A stretch of 64,000 bases of DNA from an uncultured Acetatifactor sp. (GTDB lineage: Bacteria > Bacillota > Clostridia > Lachnospirales > Lachnospiraceae), in assembly GCA_910585615.1 (NCBI GenBank), contig CAJUFO010000001.1:215386-279385 (forward strand), in the 5' to 3' direction. The position numbers and the translations under genes were made by a program. Positions within the stretch are counted from its first letter, which is position 1. Each line of letters begins with the position of its first letter. Of this stretch, positions 8,974-18,563 are shown one piece after another. The notes beneath the pieces were generated by a model. It ran no database searches. It was given only the letters and a program-made list of their open reading frames with translations, and was not told the origin of the DNA.

Positions 8974-9373
8974 AGGCCATGCTGCGGCAGTCAAAAGAAG
9001 TTTTCTGTAAGCGCGAAGGGTAGCTCCTATGTGGGCTGCCCTTTATGGCTCCTCCGATGTTCATCGGGCGTTGCCGCCCCCAGTTTATTTGTCTTTTCTG
9101 TTTACTTCCATGTGACATAATCAAGGAATTCCCTTGTCTGATTCATGCATACACCCATACATTTTTTGAAAAAGAAACAAAACATATCTAATTTTATTGG
9201 TAAAAAAGATTGATAAATCAACCGTTTTGACAAAGCGCACAATAAAATTGGCATAAGCCATTCAAAAACTGATGCTTTGCATAAACAAAAAGGATGGATA
9301 TAATCATGGAAAACATACTCTTTTGAAAAGCGCAGCCGATACTGATGACAGCTGCAGCGGTGGAGGATTGAGG
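8974..9373 (+). other. 400-bp intergenic region upstream of the sugar-uptake operon
   Basis: No gene is supported here. A weak stem (GGGTAGC / GGCTGCCC) near 9019-9042 could end the ligase transcript. After 9100 the base composition turns AT-rich. TTGACA occurs at 9227-9232, but no convincing -10 follows at the right distance. The operon promoter is probably in the last 200 bp. Confidence 0.4.
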
Positions 9374-10300
9374 ATGAGGAAAAGGTGGAGTAAAAAAGCG
9401 ATTTTGAAATCATGGAAGAAAAACTGGCTGGTTTATGTATTCTGGTTGCCTGCGGTGGTATATATAGCGGTGCTGTGCTACGCGCCCATGTATGGCGTCC
9501 AGATTGCTTTCAGGAATTACAGGATTGCAGACGGCTTTTTTGGAAGCGAGTGGGTGGGGCTTAAGTGGTTCAGAAAATTTTTCGACTCGCCCCGTTTTTG
9601 GCTGATACTGAAAAATACACTTACAGTCAGCCTGTATTCTCTTGTGGTGGGATTCCCGGCGCCTGTCTTTTTGGCATTGGCGATGAACAATATTAAAAAC
9701 CTGAAATATAAAAAATTTGCGCAGACTATTACATATATGCCCCATTTCATTTCCACTGTGGTGCTGGTGGGCATGATGCATGTCATGTTCTCCCCCAGGA
9801 GCGGTGTGGTCAATACAATCCTTAGCTGGATCGGGCTGAGCGGAAACTACTTTTTTATGGGAGAACCCAGGTATTATATCCACATGTATGTATGGTCAGG
9901 GATATGGCAGGATATGGGGTGGAATTCTATCATCTATATGGCGGCGCTGGCGGGAACCGACCAGTCCCTGCACGAAGCTGCTCGCATTGACGGTGCCAAT
10001 AAATGGCAGCGGATGTGGAACATTGATCTTCCGGGCATTATGCCCATTATCTGCATTATGCTGATCATGCAGTTCGGAAACATCATGAGCGTCGGATACG
10101 AAAAGGTGTACCTGATGCAGAATGCCCTGAACAGCAGGCAGTCGGAGGTCATTTCCACCTATGTCTATAAAATTGGCCTGTTGAAGCGGGAGTACAGCTA
10201 TTCCACGGCCATTGGGCTGTTCAACAGCGTCATCAACTTCGGCATGGTGATCTCCATGAATAAGGTGATAAAAAAGATAAGCGGAAACGGATTGTGGTAG
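9374..10300 (+). CDS. ABC sugar transporter permease, LplB type
   Basis: 308 residues, an inner-membrane permease of the CUT1 (LplB/YteP) group for oligosaccharide import. The start at 9374 (MRKRWSKK) follows a GGAGGATTGAGG site; an in-frame extension to 9272 lacks one. About six transmembrane helices are visible, the first at about 18-40, and the EAA loop that contacts the ATPase reads EAARIDGANKWQRMWNIDLP. It is followed 12 bp later by the partner permease and then by the binding protein. No ATPase is encoded here; such systems usually share an MsmK-type ATPase encoded elsewhere. Confidence 0.93.
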   Translation: MRKRWSKKAILKSWKKNWLVYVFWLPAVVYIAVLCYAPMYGVQIAFRNYRIADGFFGSEWVGLKWFRKFFDSPRFWLILKNTLTVSLYSLVVGFPAPVFLALAMNNIKNLKYKKFAQTITYMPHFISTVVLVGMMHVMFSPRSGVVNTILSWIGLSGNYFFMGEPRYYIHMYVWSGIWQDMGWNSIIYMAALAGTDQSLHEAARIDGANKWQRMWNIDLPGIMPIICIMLIMQFGNIMSVGYEKVYLMQNALNSRQSEVISTYVYKIGLLKREYSYSTAIGLFNSVINFGMVISMNKVIKKISGNGLW

Positions 10301-10312
10301 GAGGGAAAGGGC

Positions 10313-11221
10313 ATGAAAAAGACGAAAAGGCGCATGAAAAGGTCATGGGATGACAGGAGTTTCGACCTTGCGGCGAATGGATTCCTATTTTTTATCGTGG
10401 TGATTGTATTTTATCCTCTGTGGTTCGTGCTGATGGCATCCTTTTCCAATCCCGTGTATGTGAACAGCGGTGATGCCCTGCTGCTTCCCAAAGGCTTCAC
10501 CTTAACGGGATATAAGAAGGTCATGAATGACTTCAGGATATGGAGGGGATATGCCAACACTCTGATTTATGTGGCAGGGGGGATGCTCCTGGGTACCTGC
10601 ATGACGGTGATGGCCGGTTTCGCAGCCTCCAGAAAGGATGTCTTTGGAAATACAGTGCTGAAAAAGGCATTTCTCTTCACCATGTATTTTGGTGGCGGAA
10701 CCATCCCTACCTATATGGTCATCCAGAAGCTGGGGCTTTTGGACACAAGGATTTTAATGTGTATCCTCGGGAGCTTCAGCACCTACAATATGATAGTGAC
10801 CCGCTCCTTTATGGAGAGCAGCATTCCGGAAGAGCTCTACGATGCGGCCACCATCGACGGATGCGGGATTGGCAATTATTTTCTGAAAGTCGTGTTGCCC
10901 CTGTCAAAAGCCATCATTGCCGTCATGGTACTGTATATAGCGGTAGGGCACTGGAATTCCTATTTTGACGCGATGCTGTACCTGGTAGACGAAAAGAAGG
11001 AACCCCTGCAGCTGTACCTGAGGCAGGTTCTGGTGGCCTCCCAGGCCAAGGCAGGCGAGGCCTCGGCAGCGGACATGGCTCTGGCGCAGGAAATGAGGGA
11101 CGCGGCGGCAGTAATCAAATATGCGATTATCGTGGTATCCACGGTGCCGATTCTGTGCTTCTATCCCTTTGTCCAGAAATATTTTGTCAAGGGTGTCATG
11201 ATCGGCGCTGTCAAAGGCTGA
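10313..11221 (+). CDS. ABC sugar transporter permease, LplC/YtcP type
   Basis: 302 residues and about six membrane helices, the second CUT1 permease of this operon. The EAA-like loop reads ELYDAATIDGCGIGNYFLKV, and the C terminus ends in the family's typical QKYFVKGVMIGAVKG. GGAGGG precedes the ATG. With the LplB-type protein upstream it would form the heterodimeric channel that receives substrate from the lipoprotein encoded next. Confidence 0.93.
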   Translation: MKKTKRRMKRSWDDRSFDLAANGFLFFIVVIVFYPLWFVLMASFSNPVYVNSGDALLLPKGFTLTGYKKVMNDFRIWRGYANTLIYVAGGMLLGTCMTVMAGFAASRKDVFGNTVLKKAFLFTMYFGGGTIPTYMVIQKLGLLDTRILMCILGSFSTYNMIVTRSFMESSIPEELYDAATIDGCGIGNYFLKVVLPLSKAIIAVMVLYIAVGHWNSYFDAMLYLVDEKKEPLQLYLRQVLVASQAKAGEASAADMALAQEMRDAAAVIKYAIIVVSTVPILCFYPFVQKYFVKGVMIGAVKG

Positions 11222-11299
11222 GAATATCAGAACATGGGAATCGCTGTATCCGCAGGATGCAGTTCCATAAATAAATCATATTAAGGAGGAAGGAATCGT

Positions 11300-13024
11300 A
11301 TGAAAGCTAAGATTGTGGCGGCAATGCTGGTCACGGTGCTGTTCGTGTCAGGTCTGACAGGCTGCTCTGAATCAGGGGAGACGACGGCGGAGGGCATCGT
11401 ACAGGAGAGCGCGGAAGCGGAGAGCGGCTCATCGGAAGCCGCGGAAAGTGTAAAAGAGGGGGAAGGAGCGGAAAGCGCTCCGTCGGAATCGGAGACATCC
11501 GGGGAAATCGCGCCGGATCGCTTCTCGGGGACAGAGCTTACCATCGCCATCTGCGCGAAACCCCAGGATCAGAGCACGGACTTCAACGAAAAACCCATCA
11601 TGAAACGGATGGAGGAGGAAACCGGCATCCATGTGAACTGGATCATCGTACAGGAAGCGGTAAAAAGCGACAAGCTGGGCGTCATGCTGGCAGCGGATGA
11701 ACAGCCGGATGCGTATATTTCCATGCTGGGCCCGCAGGATATTGTGCAGAACCGGGAATTATTCTATGATATTTCTGAGGAGGGGCTGCTTGAGAAATGG
11801 GCGCCTGAGCTTTATCGGGAATACACGCAGGACTGGCCCCAGGTTATGGCTGCCCTTACTTGGTCGGACGGCAGTATCTATTCGCTGCCCATCGGCGGAT
11901 ATGCCTCTGACGGACCGGATTTCGGCTGCTTTCCCGCAATCAATACGGAGTGGCTCAAAAAGCTGGATATGGAGATGCCTACCAATGCGGAGGAGCTATA
12001 CGAATACCTGATGGCCGTCCGCGATAATGATATGAACGGAAACGGCGATGCTACGGATGAGATTCCGCTGACCTTTAGGCAGGGTTCCTGGAACAGCGAT
12101 ATTTCTTTTTATCTGCAGATGTGGGGAATCGGCGGGAAAGGATTTGGCGAGACTGGTTCCGCGGTCATGTATAAGGATAATGAAGTGGCCCCCACCTGGG
12201 ACACGGAAAATTTCCGCAGTTTTCTGGAATTTATGAATCGGCTGTATAAGGAAGGGCTTATGGATATAGAAGGCTTTGCCCAGACAGACGAGCAGTATTC
12301 TGCAAAATTAAGGAGCGATCCCTCTGTTGTCGGAGTCGGGATCTGCTTTACGCCTGAAGACTTCGGACAGGAAGAGGGCGTATACAGGCTCTTTAGCTTC
12401 CAGGGAATGGAGGGCATGGATCCGTATTTTATTGGAGGCGTGGACAAAGACTGTCTGAATGACTGGGCGGCCTTTGGATTTGTCCCTACAGCAGACGCGG
12501 ATATTGAAGCGCTCCTGCACTGGTGGAACCACATGGGCAGTACAGAGGAGATGAAGCAGGTCGCACGCGGCCTGGAGGAGGGCATCAACTATGAGGTGCA
12601 GGATGGCGGAAAGGTGCTGAAATATCAGGAGCAGACCCCCAATGATCCAGATTATGTGGATTTCTGGACAAGAGGCTTTCATAATAACTGCATGCCGGAC
12701 AACCCGAAGCTGACCACCAATGACAAAAACTATGTGGGCGGCTGGAAGGAAAGGCAGGAATATCTGGATATGATAGCCGAAAAAGGCTGGGGCGCCTCCG
12801 GCACCGGGACATGGCCTTACCGTGTCGCTCCTTCCGAAAAGCTTGAGCGGCAGAATGAGATTGAAGTAGAGCTGAAGGAATACATGGAATCATTTTTTGC
12901 CGATGCCATCATGAACGGCCTGACAGACGCTTCCTGGGAGGAGCACCTGAAATCTCTAGAGGATTACGGCTACTATGAATGGATAGATTACTGGAGACAA
13001 TATGTCGCAGGAGAATGGGACTAA
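11300..13024 (+). CDS. Extracellular solute-binding lipoprotein of the sugar transporter
   Basis: 574 residues. The signal peptide ends in a lipobox (LTGC, Cys22 lipidated), followed by a low-complexity Ser/Glu/Ala linker at about 23-70 that would hold the domain off the membrane. The rest matches the large (over 500 residues) binding proteins paired with LplB/LplC permeases: an early DFNEKPIMKRMEEETGI and many aromatic residues suited to sugar stacking. AAGGAGGAAGG lies before the ATG. Genomic context with a GH1 enzyme points to a glycoside or disaccharide ligand, but the specific sugar cannot be called. Confidence 0.93.
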   Translation: MKAKIVAAMLVTVLFVSGLTGCSESGETTAEGIVQESAEAESGSSEAAESVKEGEGAESAPSESETSGEIAPDRFSGTELTIAICAKPQDQSTDFNEKPIMKRMEEETGIHVNWIIVQEAVKSDKLGVMLAADEQPDAYISMLGPQDIVQNRELFYDISEEGLLEKWAPELYREYTQDWPQVMAALTWSDGSIYSLPIGGYASDGPDFGCFPAINTEWLKKLDMEMPTNAEELYEYLMAVRDNDMNGNGDATDEIPLTFRQGSWNSDISFYLQMWGIGGKGFGETGSAVMYKDNEVAPTWDTENFRSFLEFMNRLYKEGLMDIEGFAQTDEQYSAKLRSDPSVVGVGICFTPEDFGQEEGVYRLFSFQGMEGMDPYFIGGVDKDCLNDWAAFGFVPTADADIEALLHWWNHMGSTEEMKQVARGLEEGINYEVQDGGKVLKYQEQTPNDPDYVDFWTRGFHNNCMPDNPKLTTNDKNYVGGWKERQEYLDMIAEKGWGASGTGTWPYRVAPSEKLERQNEIEVELKEYMESFFADAIMNGLTDASWEEHLKSLEDYGYYEWIDYWRQYVAGEWD

Positions 13025-13080
13025 AGGATAAAGCTATCTCATAAAGGATACCGGCAGCATCGGCCAGGGGAGGATGACGG

Positions 13081-14997
13081 ATGAAAGTGTCAGACAGAAC
13101 ATTTCGGAGATATTTCATGCTGAGCTTTACCCTGATCCTGGTGCTGCCGGTCATCTTTTTCCTTTTCTTCTTCCTGAAGAATTACCGCAGCAATTATCAG
13201 GAAGCGATCATCCGGCAGGCCCGGAACATTCTGGAAAATGACAGGAATGAACTGGATTCTGAGCTGGAAAACATAAACAATATCGTATCCTACAATTCTC
13301 TGCTGCCCCAGATGGGGAGGCGGTCGCTGTCCAAACAGATCAATGACACGAAGGTGATTGCCACGCTGCGCGCGGAGGTGACCACCCATTCGTTTTTGAG
13401 CGATATCGAGTATTATCATGAGTCCAGACCTGGTCACCTGTTTTCCTCGGACGGACTGTATTCTCTGAAATATTACATGCTGCTGAAGCAGAACCGGTCA
13501 GATGCAGACTTTTATCTGAAGCAGTGCGAGGAAGCGGGCTCAGGCGGCTGGGTGGTGCAGAAGAAAGAAGGGCAGGAAGGGGAGGGGCGGCTGCAGTTTG
13601 TCTTAAAAGGACAGAACAGCTGGTGGAGGTTCTGCATTGCAGGAGAACAGCTGGAGGAGAAGTTCTGGGAGGAGGGCTGTATTACCGTTCTGGAATCTGC
13701 GGACGGCCAGACGCTTTATCGGCAGCCGGGAGAGATCCCAGAGAAACAGAAGGTCGTGCTGGAGGCCGAGTCGGTTTCCGGTACCTTCCGATTGATTAGG
13801 ACACTGGACAAAGAATTCTTATTCCGGGAGGTGGAGGCGTGGCAGAATTATTTTTTCCTGCTGGTGGCGCTGGTGCTTTTGGCTGGTGGTTTTCTGGTGC
13901 TGACTCTGTCTCGGTTTCACGCGGCACCGTTGGAAAAGCTGGAGGCTTCCTATCGGGAAACGGTTGAGATGATTCCTGATGACGTCAGGGGCTTTGACAT
14001 CTTCGATTACGCGCGAAAGCGGATGGAGGATGAAATTGCCTTTTTGGAGGAAAAAAGCTGTAAGGAGAGGCTGCTGTTCCAGCTGGTCTTCGGGGTAAAC
14101 TGCCAAACGGAGAAATTCGCGGAGACCATGCGTGAAAATAATCTGTTTCACATGGCCGTAAGCTGGCGCGTGGTGCTGGTCGTCCTGCGAAAGGAAAACG
14201 ACAGTGACAGGGTCAGAAGCCTTATTGACTGTATTCCCGGGGAAGAGTGCGAACTGCAGCTGCTGGAGACGGATTCGGGAAGCACGATGCTCATGATCGC
14301 GGGCATGGCGGACCGGGGCGATGCCCTGTTGGAAAAAAGCTTGTATTATCTGGCGGAACAGATACAGAAAGAGCCGGAGAGCGGAATCCGCTTTTTCGTT
14401 GGGACGAAATGTGACAGGTACAGGGATATCTATCAGTCCTGTCAGTCCGTGCTGGGCGGCAGGGAACAGGCGGGGAGGGGCGCGCAGGATGCGGGCAGCG
14501 AAAAGGTGATTTCCTATATGCCTGAGATCAAAAAAGCCGCACCCTTTGCATATCCGGACAAAAAACTGGAACAGTTGCGCAGGCGCCTGGCAAAAAATGA
14601 GGCCGCTATGGAGCCTCTGAAGATGTCTAAACAGGACGATGCCCTGATTCCGGCAGTCATGTCCTATATTGAGGAGCATTATCAGGAATATAGCATGAGC
14701 GCAGGCATGGTGGCAGATCATTTCGGGATATCCCTTTCCAACCTGAGCCATCAGTTCAAGAAACAGACAGGAAGAACCCTTCTGGATTTCATTACGGAAA
14801 AGAAATTTGTATATGCAGGTGAGCTGCTGGAGAACACTGACTTTTCAATCAAAAAAATTTCTGAGATGATGCATTACAGCCAGACAGCGAGCTTTGCACG
14901 GAAATTTAAGCAGTATTACGGTATGAATCCAATGGAATACCGCAGTGCTGCCAGGGAAAAAGACAACGGCCTAGATGAGGAAGGAGGCAGGATATGA
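13081..14997 (+). CDS. Membrane-bound AraC family regulator with extracytoplasmic sensor
   Basis: 638 residues. The N terminus has one transmembrane helix (about 13-33), an extracytoplasmic region of about 220 residues, a second helix (about 255-275), a cytoplasmic linker, and a C-terminal AraC DNA-binding domain (about 530-630; MVADHFGISLSNLSHQFKK, then MMHYSQTASFARKFKQYYG). The layout suits a one-component sensor of an outside signal, such as the ligand-loaded binding protein, that activates the operon. It overlaps the GH1 start by four bases (ATGA), so the two are translationally coupled. Inferred target: the 9.3-16.3 kb operon. Confidence 0.9.
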   Translation: MKVSDRTFRRYFMLSFTLILVLPVIFFLFFFLKNYRSNYQEAIIRQARNILENDRNELDSELENINNIVSYNSLLPQMGRRSLSKQINDTKVIATLRAEVTTHSFLSDIEYYHESRPGHLFSSDGLYSLKYYMLLKQNRSDADFYLKQCEEAGSGGWVVQKKEGQEGEGRLQFVLKGQNSWWRFCIAGEQLEEKFWEEGCITVLESADGQTLYRQPGEIPEKQKVVLEAESVSGTFRLIRTLDKEFLFREVEAWQNYFFLLVALVLLAGGFLVLTLSRFHAAPLEKLEASYRETVEMIPDDVRGFDIFDYARKRMEDEIAFLEEKSCKERLLFQLVFGVNCQTEKFAETMRENNLFHMAVSWRVVLVVLRKENDSDRVRSLIDCIPGEECELQLLETDSGSTMLMIAGMADRGDALLEKSLYYLAEQIQKEPESGIRFFVGTKCDRYRDIYQSCQSVLGGREQAGRGAQDAGSEKVISYMPEIKKAAPFAYPDKKLEQLRRRLAKNEAAMEPLKMSKQDDALIPAVMSYIEEHYQEYSMSAGMVADHFGISLSNLSHQFKKQTGRTLLDFITEKKFVYAGELLENTDFSIKKISEMMHYSQTASFARKFKQYYGMNPMEYRSAAREKDNGLDEEGGRI

Positions 14998-16292
14998 TAG
15001 ATGTATTTGGAATCAGGGATTTTACTTTTCCGAAAGGTTTCTTATGGGGGAGCGCTACGGCAGCCCACCAGATTGAGGGAGACAATATACATTCTTCAAG
15101 CTGGCATAATGAGCAGGAGAGGGCGAAAAGGGAGAAGGAAAGCGGGAAAAAGGATCCGTATTTTGAAGTGTCCGGAATGGCCTGCGACCATTATAACCGG
15201 TATCCAGAGGACATACAGCTTCTGAGCGACCTGGGGCACAGGGCCTTCCGCCTGGGGGTGGAGTGGGCGCGTATCGAGCCGGAGGAGGGACATTTTGAGG
15301 AAAAGGAGGCGGATCACTATGTGCGGGAGCTGTCTCTGTTAAAAGAGAAGGGCATCAGGACATTTGTCACACTGGTCCATTTCAGCGTTCCCCAGTGGTT
15401 TGCCGAAAGGGGCGCATGGAAGCAGCTGGCCAATTTCAGGTATTTTGAGCGGTACCTGAAATATATTCTGCCGCGAATCAGCCCCTATGTGGACTTTTGG
15501 AATGTATTTAATGAGTTCAATCTGGGGCTGTCGCAGGAGGCAATCATAAACAAATTCAATCAGGTGATTTTCCACGCCCGGGGATATCATCTGATCAGAC
15601 AGTATTCCCGGAACCCTGTGAGCAGCGCCCATGCGCTGGTACAGTACTGCGGGAAGCGCCAGAATGACCGCTTCGACCGGGCCATGCAGGAATATAAGGA
15701 CGTGGTGGATCATGAGTTCTTCTTCCATGCCATCCGTACAGGGGAACTGGTAGTGCCGGGACATGACGACATTATCGACAGGGAAATAAAGGATACCTGC
15801 GATTACTGGTCCATCAATCTCTATACGCGGGAGATAGTGGATGCGAGAAAGGCGGATCTGTCAGGCGGGCGCTATCCTTTTACCCGTACCCGGATGCTGC
15901 CGATGGATTTCTATCTGGAGGAGTTCTATCCGGAATGCATGTACCACAACCTGACCCGGCTGGCAGACAGACCGGTATATATCACAGAGAACGGCTGCTG
16001 CTGTATGGACGACCGGTTCAGGATCGTGTATCTGGTGGAGTACCTGTGTGCCCTGAGCGAGGCCATCTGTGCGGGCGTGGACGTAAGGGGGTACTTGTAC
16101 TGGTCTCTTCTGGACAATTATGAGTGGGGCTCCTATGTTCCCAGATTTGGCTTGGTGGATGTGGACCGCAGCGGGGATTTGCGGCGGACGCCAAAGCCCA
16201 GCGCATATCTATATAAAGAGATTATAGAAAATAACGGCTACCGAAGAGAGATGTTGGATAAGTACCTTAAGGAGATGCCAAGAGTGCTTTAG
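14994..16292 (+). CDS. Glycoside hydrolase family 1 (beta-glucosidase-like)
   Basis: 432 residues, no signal peptide, so a cytoplasmic enzyme that would split the imported glycoside or phosphoglycoside. The N-terminal GH1 signature FPKGFLWGSATAAHQIEG is clear. The nucleophile is E332 in the YITENG motif. The acid/base glutamate is E174, but the usual T-F/L-N-E-P reads VFNEFN, with Phe in place of Pro. The protein is slightly short for GH1 (usually 440-480). The start overlaps the regulator's stop codon by four bases. It ends the operon; about 200 bp further lies the island's left att site. Confidence 0.9.
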   Translation: MIDVFGIRDFTFPKGFLWGSATAAHQIEGDNIHSSSWHNEQERAKREKESGKKDPYFEVSGMACDHYNRYPEDIQLLSDLGHRAFRLGVEWARIEPEEGHFEEKEADHYVRELSLLKEKGIRTFVTLVHFSVPQWFAERGAWKQLANFRYFERYLKYILPRISPYVDFWNVFNEFNLGLSQEAIINKFNQVIFHARGYHLIRQYSRNPVSSAHALVQYCGKRQNDRFDRAMQEYKDVVDHEFFFHAIRTGELVVPGHDDIIDREIKDTCDYWSINLYTREIVDARKADLSGGRYPFTRTRMLPMDFYLEEFYPECMYHNLTRLADRPVYITENGCCCMDDRFRIVYLVEYLCALSEAICAGVDVRGYLYWSLLDNYEWGSYVPRFGLVDVDRSGDLRRTPKPSAYLYKEIIENNGYRREMLDKYLKEMPRVL

Positions 16293-16440
16293 GAGGATAG
16301 GGTTGCCCGGCCCGATGTCTGTTTCCGGCGGTTACAGGAATCCTATATAAAAACAATATGAAAGCTCAAGTCCCTGGCGGCGCGCTGGAGAATGGGAGAG
16401 CAGCCTCAAATGAGAGAAAAGCTGGAAACTTTGCCATAAA

Positions 16441-16489
16441 GCAAAAAGCTCCCATCCCTTGAAGACCGTAGGAACCTGAGCTTTTTTGC
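16441..16489 (-). terminator. Terminator of the original tRNA-Pro gene
   Basis: An inverted repeat GCAAAAAGCTC / GAGCTTTTTTGC followed on the minus strand by a T-run. It lies just past the truncated tRNA-Pro 3' end at attL, so it is probably the native terminator that island insertion cut off from the gene. Confidence 0.6.
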
Positions 16490-16490
16490 A

Positions 16491-16542
16491 ATAGTCGGCG
16501 CGACAAGATTTGAACTTGCGACCTCTGCGTCCCGAACGCAGC
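16491..16542 (-). repeat. attL: 52-bp direct repeat with the 3' half of tRNA-Pro
   Basis: These 52 bases are identical to 43155-43206. They hold the anticodon arm (in part), T arm and 3' acceptor strand of a tRNA-Pro on the minus strand, without the 5' half, so this copy is a non-functional tRNA fragment left by integration. Confidence 0.93.
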
Positions 16543-16662
16543 AGGGGAGGTGGATTCTGTTGCCGGATAAATGCGCTCAGTGCTGAAAAGTCCGCTGATT
16601 TCAAGGGTTTTACGGGCATATGGAAAAATGTGTCGCAACGAAAAGATTATTTTGTTTTGTGG

Positions 16663-16697
16663 TTTTGTAGAACATTTTGTAGAACGCTTTGTAGAGC
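16663..16697 (+). repeat. Left probable integrase arm-type sites
   Basis: Three copies of TTTTGTAGAAC-like sequence in direct orientation at 16663-16673, 16675-16685 and 16687-16697 (the last degenerate), spaced exactly 12 bp, about 120 bp inside attL. The same motif occurs near attR, as expected for integrase arm-binding sites. Confidence 0.65.
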
Positions 16698-16744
16698 AGG
16701 TGCCAGTAAAGACAATGAAAATATGGACAAGGGAGTGCTTGAAT

Positions 16745-16957
16745 ATGGATGGATATAAAGATTACCGTCAGGCGGAAGTGCTGACGGCCCGGGAAGTCCA
16801 GGAGATTTTGAAGGTCGGAAACAAGACTGTTTACCGCCTGTTCGCTGGCGACTGCCCATTCCGGGTCGTCAAGGTGCCCGGAGGATACCGGATTCACGCC
16901 AGATCATTCTTTGAGTGGCTGGATGGGAGGGAAGCTTCGCAGACAGGGAGCGCATAA
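16745..16957 (+). CDS. Excisionase-like helix-turn-helix DNA-binding protein
   Basis: 70 residues. The start at 16745 follows a GGGAGTG site; longer in-frame reading would run through the arm-type repeats. The sequence VLTAREVQEILKVGNKTVYRLF is a MerR/Xis-type helix-turn-helix, followed by the wing (FRVVKVPGGYRIHARSFFEWL). It lies beside the left arm sites, opposite the integrase end, so it may act in excision or regulate left-end genes. It is distinct from the 57-residue Xis candidate at the right end. Confidence 0.7.
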   Translation: MDGYKDYRQAEVLTAREVQEILKVGNKTVYRLFAGDCPFRVVKVPGGYRIHARSFFEWLDGREASQTGSA

Positions 16958-17412
16958 CAGACTCTAATTTTACCGTTTTTGGAAAGGTGCCGAAGAAATA
17001 TCATATCGAATGCGAAAGCGAGAACAGTTTTCCGGAGTATAATAGTGATGAGCAGAAGTTAGAAGAATTAAAGACGGAGTATAAGGTTATCCTGCAAAGG
17101 CTTGACGAATTGGAAGGGCAGGGAGTGATTGGGGCATTTGACAAGCGGACAATCATAGAGCTTTCCGGCGATGTGATTAAAGAGATTGCGCAGAAGTATA
17201 AGAATGTGCAGAAAGGCGTAGGTGATATGATGCGAGGAGCATTGATTGAAACAACTTCAAGAAAACTAAAAAATGAAGCAGAAAACGAAACAAAAAGGAA
17301 AACCGCACTTAGGATGTTGAAAATGGGAAAGCTGACAATCGCGGAAATCGCGGAATGTTCTGATCTCAGCGTGGAAGAGGTAGAGCGGCTTGCCGGACTC
17401 CAAACAGTGTAA
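16915..17412 (+). CDS. Unidentified protein with an Rpn-type C-terminal tail
   Basis: An open frame of up to 165 residues. The start is unclear: a GTG at 16915 would overlap the previous gene by 43 bp, and no good ATG with a ribosome-binding site exists. The middle is charged and probably coiled-coil (DEQKLEELKTEYKVILQRLDEL). The end, KLTIAEIAECSDLSVEEVERLAGL, closely matches the tail of the Rpn-family protein encoded next. It may be a decayed or truncated member of that family, or a real small gene. Confidence 0.4.
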   Translation: MAGWEGSFADRERITDSNFTVFGKVPKKYHIECESENSFPEYNSDEQKLEELKTEYKVILQRLDELEGQGVIGAFDKRTIIELSGDVIKEIAQKYKNVQKGVGDMMRGALIETTSRKLKNEAENETKRKTALRMLKMGKLTIAEIAECSDLSVEEVERLAGLQTV

Positions 17413-17528
17413 GACAACAAATTGGAGAGTCTAATCTGCAATGTATACTGCACATACTGGAAAGGAAGTTGAGATTGAAAAAGAAACACGCTCATGGTAT
17501 GATAGTGAATGAAAAGGTAGGTGACGTA

Positions 17529-18377
17529 ATGGCTACAGACAACCAGAAAGCATTAAAAAGAAAAGAGACCCTGAAAGCAATCAGTGAGATGTGCCTTTTG
17601 GATGATAACCTGATGACGCTTGTATTTGACAGGAACATTGAGGCGACAGAGCTGCTGCTGAACATCATCCTGCAGAGAAGCGATTTAAAGGTGCTGGAAG
17701 TGGTCGGGCAGAGGGAATATAAGAATCCGATGTCAGGAGGACGTTCCATTACCATAGATATTTATGCGGTGGATGGGAATGATAAGGTCTATGATGTGGA
17801 GGTTCAGCGTGCGCCGGAAGGAGCAGACCCGCACAGGGCGAGGTTCCATAGCAGCATGGTTGACACAAAAATGCTGAAAGCCGGGCAGGAATTTAAAGAA
17901 ATCCATGATTCCTACGTGATATTCATAACAGCAAGCGATGTCATGGGAGCGGGGCATTCATTGTATCATGTCAATCGAATCGTCGAAGAGACGGGGACAC
18001 ATTTTGGGGACGGTTCCCATATCATATACGTGAATGGCAGCTATAAGGACGACAATGATCCCGTTGGAAGGCTGATGCATGATTTTAGATGTTTGAGTTC
18101 TGTGGATATGTTCTATCCGGCATTGGCAAAACAGGTGAAGTATTTTAAGGAGACGGAAGGAGGCCAGGAGATTATGGGTCAGTTATTTGAGGATTTGGTA
18201 GTGAAGTGGGGAGAAGTAAGAGCGAAAGAAATAGTGGAGGAAAGGGCACTGGAAGAGAAAAAGGCATCTGCCCGCCGTATGATTGCGAGAGGGAAACTAA
18301 CCCTTGAGGAAATTGCTGAAGATTCAGACTTGCCGATTGAGGTTGTCAGGGATTTGGCTGGCCTGCAGTTGGCATAA
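17529..18377 (+). CDS. Rpn family PD-(D/E)XK nuclease (putative transposase)
   Basis: 282 residues. Rpn proteins are nucleases related to PDDEXK transposases and promote recombination. The catalytic core is visible as D in ITIDIYA and the E-x-Q pair in VYDVEVQRAPEG, the usual Q-for-K variant of this family. The C-terminal tail KLTLEEIAEDSDLPIEVV is a short helical motif typical of Firmicute members. The start ATG at 17529 has AGGTAGGTG upstream; alternative in-frame starts reach 17469. A second family member lies at 57323, outside the island. An intrinsic terminator follows. Confidence 0.85.
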   Translation: MATDNQKALKRKETLKAISEMCLLDDNLMTLVFDRNIEATELLLNIILQRSDLKVLEVVGQREYKNPMSGGRSITIDIYAVDGNDKVYDVEVQRAPEGADPHRARFHSSMVDTKMLKAGQEFKEIHDSYVIFITASDVMGAGHSLYHVNRIVEETGTHFGDGSHIIYVNGSYKDDNDPVGRLMHDFRCLSSVDMFYPALAKQVKYFKETEGGQEIMGQLFEDLVVKWGEVRAKEIVEERALEEKKASARRMIARGKLTLEEIAEDSDLPIEVVRDLAGLQLA

Positions 18378-18395
18378 ATTCAAAAAAGCAGAAAG

Positions 18396-18428
18396 AGAAC
18401 TCCGACGATAGACGCCGGAGTTCTTTAA
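18396..18428 (+). terminator. Intrinsic terminator after the Rpn gene
   Basis: Stem AGAACTCCG / CGGAGTTCT with an 11-base loop, followed by TT and an A/T stretch. It begins 19 bp after the stop codon. Confidence 0.7.
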
Positions 18429-18563
18429 GGATTTTTCTGCTTGCCAATTCTCGGCCTTTGTGCTACCATGTATTTGTTACCAAAACAATAGAATCCACGC
18501 TTCGCGAGTCTTCTATTGTCATGAATAAGAGGAAATAAAGGGTTTATGAAAGGAGGGCCTACC

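Noticed and set aside
9227..9256. TTGACA upstream of the first sugar operon
   Set aside because: The expected -10 position reads GGCATA or GCATAA, not close enough to TATAAT to claim a promoter.
17990..18020. GGGGACGGTTC-like sequence inside the Rpn gene, similar to the 27-bp repeat at tRNA-Lys
   Set aside because: Only about 11 bases match and they lie within conserved coding sequence; likely chance.
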